A DNA stretch of 64,000 bases from Flavobacterium circumlabens (GTDB lineage: Bacteria > Bacteroidota > Bacteroidia > Flavobacteriales > Flavobacteriaceae): positions 343,892 through 407,891 of the forward strand of contig NZ_SLWA01000001.1 of NCBI RefSeq assembly GCF_004345565.1. Direction: 5' to 3'. The notes beneath the pieces are model-generated. The model saw only the letters and a list, made by a program, of their open reading frames with translations, ran no database searches and was not told where the DNA came from. Shown here one piece after another: positions 60,408-64,000 of the stretch; position 1 is the first letter of the stretch, and every line of letters starts with the position of its first letter. The translations under genes and the position numbers were made by a program.

Positions 60408-60695
60408 ATGCATTACTTATATATTCTCTATTCCGATTCTTCCCAAAAGTTTTATATTGGAGAAACCAATAATATAGAAAACAGAATTTCAAAACATATA
60501 AACCATTACTATTCAAATTCTTTTACCAAAATAGCAAATGACTGGAAAATCGTTTTAACTTTCGAATGCATCGATAAGGAAGAAGCTGTTTATTTGGAAA
60601 AATTCATTAAACGAATGAAAAGCAAAATCTTTAATAATAAAGTAATTAATGATCCTTCTATTTTAAAAGATATTCTTTCTAAAAGAAAATCATAA
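60408..60695 (+). CDS. GIY-YIG nuclease-domain protein, single domain
   Basis: 95 residues from ATG 60408; a longer reading starting at 60294 would run through the tRNA and is rejected. GIY-YIG motif in YLYILYSDSSQKFYIGETNN, with the conserved Arg in NRISKH, and Glu in EEAVYLEKFIKRMKSK. This UvrC-N-like small family is common in Bacteroidota and its biological role is mostly unknown. It lies between the tRNA-Phe 3' end and a second copy of that end, so it looks inserted at the tRNA. Nuclease fold sure; activity untested. Confidence 0.88.
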   Translation: MHYLYILYSDSSQKFYIGETNNIENRISKHINHYYSNSFTKIANDWKIVLTFECIDKEEAVYLEKFIKRMKSKIFNNKVINDPSILKDILSKRKS

Positions 60696-60697
60696 TT

Positions 60698-60801
60698 TGT
60701 CCCTGATTCTCCCGAAGCGTCGGGATTGGAGGCACCACCGTTAAAACCCGAATAGTGCCGAGACTTCGGGATTCGGGTTTTTTGTTTTTAATACTTTTCT
60801 G
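60698..60801 (+). repeat. Direct repeat, copy 2 (tRNA-Phe 3' end remnant with palindrome insertions)
   Basis: TGTCCCTG, then a 16-bp palindrome TCCCGAAGCGTCGGGA (60709-60724) in place of the T loop, then TGGAGGCACCACCGTTAAAA and CCCGAATAG, a second insertion containing CCGAGACTTCGG, and the terminator half ATTCGGGTTTTTTG. The tRNA half is not functional. Confidence 0.88.
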
Positions 60802-60809
60802 AAAGTTTT

Positions 60810-60914
60810 ACCGCAATGAGCGTTAAGATTTACGCAATCCCGATAGCTATCGGGAGCTAAGTTTAGCTTATGCTTTGTGAACCTTTGCGTTTTTTCGTTG
60901 TGTCTTTGCGTTTA
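60810..60914. repeat. GCAAAG-type dispersed palindromic repeat, copy 2
   Basis: ACCGCAATGAGCGTTAAGA, then GATTTACGCAA, CTTTGTGAACCTTTGCG and CTTTGCGTTT; the same modules as 33645-33788. Its centre holds a perfect 16-bp palindrome CCCGATAGCTATCGGG (60839-60854). No gene in 60696-61092. Confidence 0.75.
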
Positions 60915-61092
60915 AAATCATATTTTACTTCCTATCTATACATTTTAACAAGGTTTATTACTGTTAAAAACACACTTGTTTTGAATTAATGCGTTTTTGT
61001 TAAAAAAGTATTAACTAAATAAAAAAATATCTCATATATTCGTTAAATGATACCTTATGGTTTTATTTGTTATTAAAAACACAAGACAATTT

Positions 61093-62589
61093 ATGAGTAA
61101 AAACTCTACAAAAGGCATTTGGAAAGTAATTTCGGCCTCCTCAATGGGAACAATGATAGAATGGTATGATTTCTATATTTTTGGAAGTCTGGCCGTCGTA
61201 ATCTCCACCAAATTCTTTCCGACTGATAATCCGACTGCAGCTTTTTTATCTACTTTAGCCACTTTTGCGGCAGGATTTGTGGTTCGCCCGTTTGGTGCTT
61301 TATTCTTTGGAAGGCTTGGAGATATCATTGGCCGCAAATATACTTTTATGGCTACCTTATTATTAATGGGTGGCTCAACTTTCTTAATCGGCTGTATTCC
61401 CAGTTATGAAACGATAGGCTTTTTAGCACCGTTACTGGTACTTATCCTGCGTTTACTGCAAGGACTTGCTCTTGGCGGAGAATATGGCGGAGCAGCCACT
61501 TATGTTGCCGAGCATGCTCCCCAGGGACAAAAAGGATATTGGACCTCCTGGATTCAGACCACTGCAACTGTAGGTTTGTTTATTTCTTTGATGGTCATAT
61601 TAGCCACAAAAAATGTGCTGTCAGCTGAAGACTTTGATTCCTGGGGATGGCGCGTACCGTTTTGGGTTTCTATTGTTATGGTTGGAGTCTCCTATCTGAT
61701 TCGAAAAAACATGGACGAATCTCCTGTTTTTGCAAAAGCAAAAAAAGAAGGTACTACAAGTAAAAATCCTTTAAAAGAAAGTTTTGGCAATCGATACAAC
61801 CTGAAGTTTGTATTACTGGCCTTATTTGGCGCTACCATGGGACAGGGTGTGGTTTGGTACACCGGACAATTCTATGCCATGAGCTTCATGAAAACAGTAA
61901 TGAACATCGATTCCTCGCAAGTTGATCAACTACTTGGAATTGCTTTATTATTAGGGACTCCGTTTTTTATTGTTTTCGGGTGGCTGAGCGACAAGATCGG
62001 ACGAAAATACATTATGATGGGCGGAATGCTGCTTGCCATTTTATTGTACAGGCCTATTTATAAAACAATGCATACCACTACAGATGTAAGTACCAAAACT
62101 GAAATTGTAGAAAAAAGAACTCAAAATACGGCAACAACAAAAAATAATGATGTAATTACCACAATTTCAAAAACCTACACTGACGGAACTTCGTATGTAG
62201 AAAAAAGAACGACTTTTAACAATAAGAAAGAAGCCCAGACCAACGTCTCCATCACTATTAATTCTAATGATGAGTGGGCCTTGATTTTACTGGTTTTTAT
62301 TCAGGTTTTATTTGTTACTATGGTATACGGACCGATTGCAGCATTTTTGGTAGAAATGTTTCCTGCCAAAATCAGATATACGTCAATGTCTTTGCCTTAT
62401 CATGTTGGAAATGGAATTTTTGGAGGTTTGCTTCCTGCAATATCCACTTATTTTGTAACACATGCCAAAGAAACAGGAAAAGCTGATTTTTATCTGGAGG
62501 GATTATGGTATCCTATTATTATTGCTTCGGTATGCTTTATAATTGGAATGATTTACATTGATAATAAAAACAAAACTAATCACCTTTAA
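61093..62589 (+). CDS. MHS-family MFS transporter (proton-linked metabolite symporter)
   Basis: 498 residues from ATG 61093 (SKNSTKGIWKVISASSMGTM); a start at 61057 would add 12 residues. Twelve helices with MHS signatures: MIEWYDFYIFG near residue 21, FFGRLGDIIGRKY near residue 71, LQGLALGGEYGGA near residue 122 and GWLSDKIGRKY near residue 296. Between helices 8 and 9, residues about 321-394 form a hydrophilic Thr/Lys/Asn-rich insertion (NTATTKNND; SYVEKRTTFNNKKE), unusual for the family. A small membrane protein gene follows. Substrate unknown. Confidence 0.88.
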   Translation: MSKNSTKGIWKVISASSMGTMIEWYDFYIFGSLAVVISTKFFPTDNPTAAFLSTLATFAAGFVVRPFGALFFGRLGDIIGRKYTFMATLLLMGGSTFLIGCIPSYETIGFLAPLLVLILRLLQGLALGGEYGGAATYVAEHAPQGQKGYWTSWIQTTATVGLFISLMVILATKNVLSAEDFDSWGWRVPFWVSIVMVGVSYLIRKNMDESPVFAKAKKEGTTSKNPLKESFGNRYNLKFVLLALFGATMGQGVVWYTGQFYAMSFMKTVMNIDSSQVDQLLGIALLLGTPFFIVFGWLSDKIGRKYIMMGGMLLAILLYRPIYKTMHTTTDVSTKTEIVEKRTQNTATTKNNDVITTISKTYTDGTSYVEKRTTFNNKKEAQTNVSITINSNDEWALILLVFIQVLFVTMVYGPIAAFLVEMFPAKIRYTSMSLPYHVGNGIFGGLLPAISTYFVTHAKETGKADFYLEGLWYPIIIASVCFIIGMIYIDNKNKTNHL

Positions 62590-62599
62590 ATTTAATAAA

Positions 62600-62824
62600 A
62601 TGAATACAATCAAACAGGCTTTAGGTGTTCTATGGGTGATACTGGCAATTGCAGCTGCGTATTTTTGCGTTTTTGAATTCGGTTTACCAAAACTGCTGTC
62701 AGACAAACAAGATGATCTTGTATTCGGGATTATAATCCTTTTTATCCTAACTCCTTTAATTGTTCTGGGATTGGGAACTTTTGGTTATTTTGCCGTTATT
62801 GGAGAATACAACGAAAAGAAATAA
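62600..62824 (+). CDS. Small two-helix membrane protein downstream of the MHS transporter
   Basis: 74 residues from ATG 62600; two helices (about 7-27 and 38-62) and a charged end (IGEYNEKK). It lies 10 bp after the transporter stop and so is in the same transcript. Short proteins of this type regularly follow MHS transporters in Bacteroidota; a subunit or stabiliser role is inference. The reading starting at 62558 overlaps the transporter and is rejected. Confidence 0.75.
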   Translation: MNTIKQALGVLWVILAIAAAYFCVFEFGLPKLLSDKQDDLVFGIIILFILTPLIVLGLGTFGYFAVIGEYNEKK

Positions 62825-62845
62825 AGCAGCAAAAGCACAAAAATA

Positions 62846-62880
62846 AAAAGGCTGTCTATTTACAGACAGCCCTTTTACAT
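62846..62880. terminator. Bidirectional terminator between the MHS pair and the amylase gene
   Basis: AAAAGGCTGTCT/AGACAGCCCTTTT with a six-nt loop and one unpaired C; A-runs and T-runs on both sides between convergent genes. Confidence 0.88.
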
Positions 62881-62893
62881 TACTAACAAACTA

Positions 62894-64000
62894 TTATTTT
62901 TTGATGAATTTCATCACTTGTGTTTTATTGTTTTCATCAACTGCTTTAACAAGATACAATCCTGTTTCCAGATCTGTTACCGAAAACTGAAAATCTGCAT
63001 TTCCATTCGTTACAAAACTTTTTACCAATTGACCCGAAACGGAGTAAATCTGAACTTTTGCTGTACTTACATTTAAAGTAAAATAATCTGAAACCGGATT
63101 TGGATAAAGATTTACCGTATTCCCTTTTTCAAAATCAGCTATTGCTAAACTTGCCTGTTTGTTACCGTAAATTCGGTATTCTCCCGCCGGAATATTTATT
63201 GGAGCTGCAGCATCTGTAACATTCATACTGGTATTATCCATTAAATTATACCAGGTTCCTGTGTATTGGAAACCTGTAGCAACATTTTGAGCCGTAAGTC
63301 CAAAGTTGGCCAGAATCAATACATCTTTTAATTGCGTTGCCGCTAAATTTGCATTGGTGATTTTTATGTTGACACTTGATGAACTTGCATTAGCAATTGT
63401 CGGTATTCCCAAAAATACCGGTTCCGTAGTTTTTAGCGTAATCATTTTAGCCCAATCGTTATAGATTTTATTTCTGTTTGAATCACCCAGCCAATTCTCA
63501 ACCCATTGAGGCTGTGGTTTGGTGTCTAATTTACAATCTCCCGAAATGGTTCCTGAGGAATCATTTACCGAACCATTCTGACAGGTGAAAATAGAATCAT
63601 CCCATCCTAATTCTCCAAAATGCCAGATCATTTTTGGACCCGGAACCAATAAAGAAACAGCTCCAATAGCAGACATTCTTGATAAGGCTGTATTTAAGTT
63701 TTTAACATTATAAGTTCCGTTGGAAGCTCCGTATTGTACATTTTTATACATCAAACGCTCTTCATCATGGCTTTCTGCGTAACCCATTAATCGATTTGCC
63801 GTAAAACCATGACTACCGCTTGTCATTCTTGAAATATTACCACCATATCCCATTGACAATTCATTGTACGGATCTGTCATTTTGCCCCACATCATGATTC
63901 CTTTACTTGGTGTTTCGGTGATTCTGTAATTGGCCCATTGCTGTTCTTCTGAATCAGAACCTAAGTGTTCGAAAATCGTGTAATGTGTAGGATCCAGGCT
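62894..64000 (-). CDS. GH13 alpha-amylase-family glycoside hydrolase with T9SS signal (partial)
   Basis: The frame is open to the window edge (LDPTHYTIFEHLGSDSEEQQ upstream of the first ATG at 63895), so the N-terminal and most catalytic part are missing. The visible end of the catalytic domain has GYAESHDEERLMY, with the conserved HD of GH13 region IV, and PGPKMIWHFGELGWDDS. A beta-rich C-domain follows, and then a type IX secretion C-terminal domain (VNLYPNPVSDYFTLNV; LVKSF; LETGLYLVKAV; MKFIKK). The enzyme is probably secreted or surface-bound and acts on starch-like glucans. Confidence 0.9.
   Translation of the reverse strand, partial: SLDPTHYTIFEHLGSDSEEQQWANYRITETPSKGIMMWGKMTDPYNELSMGYGGNISRMTSGSHGFTANRLMGYAESHDEERLMYKNVQYGASNGTYNVKNLNTALSRMSAIGAVSLLVPGPKMIWHFGELGWDDSIFTCQNGSVNDSSGTISGDCKLDTKPQPQWVENWLGDSNRNKIYNDWAKMITLKTTEPVFLGIPTIANASSSSVNIKITNANLAATQLKDVLILANFGLTAQNVATGFQYTGTWYNLMDNTSMNVTDAAAPINIPAGEYRIYGNKQASLAIADFEKGNTVNLYPNPVSDYFTLNVSTAKVQIYSVSGQLVKSFVTNGNADFQFSVTDLETGLYLVKAVDENNKTQVMKFIKK

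Noticed and set aside
60698..60742. Second tRNA-Phe gene
   Set aside because: Only the 3' quarter is present and a palindrome replaces the T loop; there are no D or anticodon arms.

Overview
The window is a chromosome segment of a Flavobacterium-like member of the Bacteroidota. The evidence is low G+C by eye, no Shine-Dalgarno sequences, and TAnnTTTG promoter boxes (the Bacteroidota -7 element) ahead of many genes. Family content agrees: exosortase XrtF with its partner, a HYC_CC_PP-type protein, DUF4249 proteins beside a TonB-dependent receptor, a GYDIA-type GHMP kinase, a type IX secretion C-terminal domain, and a 287-residue primary sigma factor without region 1.1.

Layout. 1-2.1 kb: the end of a zinc-metallopeptidase-like protein followed by three related small exported proteins, which looks like a polymorphic-toxin tail with candidate immunity genes. 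2.1-2.9 kb: a 54-bp repeat array, a structured leader and an XRE regulator. 3-6.7 kb (minus): JmjC/cupin oxygenase, zinc alcohol dehydrogenase, MacB-like permease. 6.8-14.1 kb: purH, then the cell-elongation genes mreB-mreC-mreD-mrdA-rodA. 14.3-19.0 kb (minus): DedA protein, a metal-handling group (HMA protein, TonB receptor, HYC_CC_PP protein) and the XrtF pair. 19.1-22.3 kb: fRMsr, rpsO, pnp. 22.5-30.4 kb: an envelope operon with a frameshifted TonB receptor, two tandem DUF4249 lipoproteins and an MG2/plug protein. 30.5-33.5 kb: ECF sigma factor with a membrane-spanning partner, then rpoD. 33.8-40.5 kb: rpe, secreted nuclease, prc, surE, lpxB, NlpC/P60 lipoprotein. 40.4-41.3 kb: a small Imm26-like cassette between long direct repeats. 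41.3-45.2 kb: comEC and three thioredoxin-like genes, two without the CxxC. 45.3-50.6 kb (minus): dipeptidyl peptidase and two POT peptide transporters. 50.8-53.2 kb: mevalonate-pathway HMG-CoA reductase and GYDIA kinase. 53.2-60.2 kb (minus): PpiD-like chaperone, CBS/CorC protein, LptC, an outer-membrane protein and coaX. 60.3-60.9 kb: tRNA-Phe followed by a GIY-YIG gene between copies of the tRNA 3' end. 61-64 kb: MHS transporter with a small partner, and the end of a GH13 amylase with a T9SS signal.

Most of the window is housekeeping and envelope biology. The features worth a second look are small rearrangements. Two single-gene insertions (Imm26-like and GIY-YIG) sit between direct copies of a neighbouring gene end. 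A block holding the comEC 3' end and a thioredoxin-like gene is duplicated, and its terminator hairpin has been kept by compensating changes. A TonB receptor is split at an A-run that is also a correctly phased slippery heptamer. An unusual repeat array has octamers every 14 bp.

No complete new defence system or CRISPR array was seen. All function calls come from reading motifs and context; no database search or folding program was run.
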